DNA of 14,856 bases from Bacillota bacterium (GTDB lineage Bacteria; Bacillota; Thermosediminibacteria; Thermosediminibacterales; Thermosediminibacteraceae): positions 1 to 14,856 of the forward strand of contig QGUT01000026.1 of assembly GCA_003242255.1 (NCBI GenBank), in the 5' to 3' direction. The translations under genes and the position numbers were made by a program. A model generated the notes under the pieces. That model was not told the origin of the DNA, made no database searches, and worked only from the letters and a program-made list of their open reading frames with translations. Positions 14,414 to 14,856 of this stretch are shown here, one piece after another (position 1 is the first letter of the stretch; every line of letters starts with the position of its first letter).

Positions 14414-14845
14414 TCAACCTACCAGCACTCTTTCTTCCGGATATTTTATCAAAGCAGTCTTCTTCCTGGTGGATATGGCTAAAGCTATAGTCAGCGGCCC
14501 AAGCCTTCCGCAAAACATAGTGAGCATAATCAACACTTTCCCAGCAGCGGTCAAATGCGGGGTAATGCCCAACGACAACCCTACGGGAGCAAAGGCCGAT
14601 ACCGTCTCAAATAATATGACGATGAAATCAGCCTTTTCCGTCAGCGTCAGCAGGAAAGAAACCGTAAATATGAGCGAAAGCGACATCAATACGATGACAC
14701 AAGCCTTAAATACGTTGTCCCATGGAATGCGCCTGCCGAATATCTCTACATGTTCCTTTGAAGTTATAATAGTATATACCATCAGCAAAAGTAAAAGGAA
14801 AGTCGACGTTTTTACCCCACCGCCGGTAGAACCCGGCAAGGCCCC
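14414..14845 (-). CDS. ktrB: Potassium channel subunit KtrB/TrkH, C-terminal part, with apparent frameshift at the window edge
   Basis: The C-terminal third of a Trk/Ktr potassium-translocating membrane protein. It begins with the conserved GSTGGGVKT loop that enters the last repeat (M-P-M unit), then membrane segments at about FLLLLLMVYTII, VIVLMSLSLIFTVSFLLTL and a final one around LIMLTMFCGRLGPLTIALAI. The selectivity-filter strand of the fourth repeat is SAFAPVGLSLG, and GRLGPLT is family-typical. The frame is open from 14845, but TAA occurs at 14848-14846, just before GALPGST. Adding one T there would give L-I-F-I-G-A-L-P-G-S-T, which is what the family has. So either one base is missing near 14847 or the read ends badly there. 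The partner ktrA lies 19 nt downstream. Confidence 0.88.
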   Translation of the reverse strand, partial: GALPGSTGGGVKTSTFLLLLLMVYTIITSKEHVEIFGRRIPWDNVFKACVIVLMSLSLIFTVSFLLTLTEKADFIVILFETVSAFAPVGLSLGITPHLTAAGKVLIMLTMFCGRLGPLTIALAISTRKKTALIKYPEERVLVG

Positions 14846-14856
14846 TTAAAAATTAA

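Noticed and set aside
1..14856. Mobile elements, CRISPR arrays, tRNA or rRNA genes, or a defence island
   Set aside because: I found no transposase, integrase, spaced direct repeats or RNA-gene signatures; the gene content is core housekeeping.

Overview
This window looks like core chromosome from a low-to-mid GC, spore-forming member of the Firmicutes (class Clostridia). A thermophile of the Thermoanaerobacter/Thermosediminibacter type is my guess, but the genus cannot be fixed from sequence alone. The signs are Bacillus/Clostridium-type Shine-Dalgarno sites (GGAGG), consensus sigma-A promoters, TTG and GTG starts, the spore gene yunB, and a gene order (SpoU-type methyltransferase, pheS, pheT, zapA, polX, mutS2) close to the ysgA-pheST-zapA-polX-mutS2 region of Bacillus subtilis. 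I see no mobile elements, CRISPR arrays, rRNA or tRNA genes.

Left part (1-1880): yunB (minus, running off the left edge) lies downstream of tyrS (minus). A rho-independent terminator sits between them, and its 3' arm is also the yunB ribosome binding site. tyrS has a strong sigma-A promoter and a leader of only about 25 nt, so there is no T-box. The promoters of tyrS and of a class A penicillin-binding protein gene (plus) lie back to back in a 148-bp divergent spacer.

Centre and right (1935-14856): the PBP gene converges on a long minus-strand cluster, with a bidirectional terminator at 4320-4348 between them. In transcription order the cluster is ktrB/trkH (partial at the right edge, with an apparent frameshift), ktrA/trkA, a SpoU-family rRNA 2'-O-methyltransferase gene, a 37-codon yqzL-like gene with its own promoter, an intrinsic terminator, pheS, pheT, zapA, polX, mutS2 and a DUF523 (TudS-like) gene. 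From pheS to DUF523 the gaps are 15-21 nt or a 4-nt overlap, so this is very probably one operon. It joins translation (Phe-tRNA synthetase, MutS2 ribosome rescue), division (ZapA) and DNA repair (PolX). KtrAB is a potassium uptake pair.

Most of the window is ordinary housekeeping. The points most worth a second look are a PolX whose three polymerase catalytic aspartates appear replaced (ExE and Asn) while its PHP nuclease site is intact; the small yqzL-like gene followed by a terminator that any transcript must pass to reach pheST, with a T-box-like but degenerate sequence just before it; the terminator/ribosome-binding-site overlap before yunB; and the probable one-base deletion in ktrB at the right edge.
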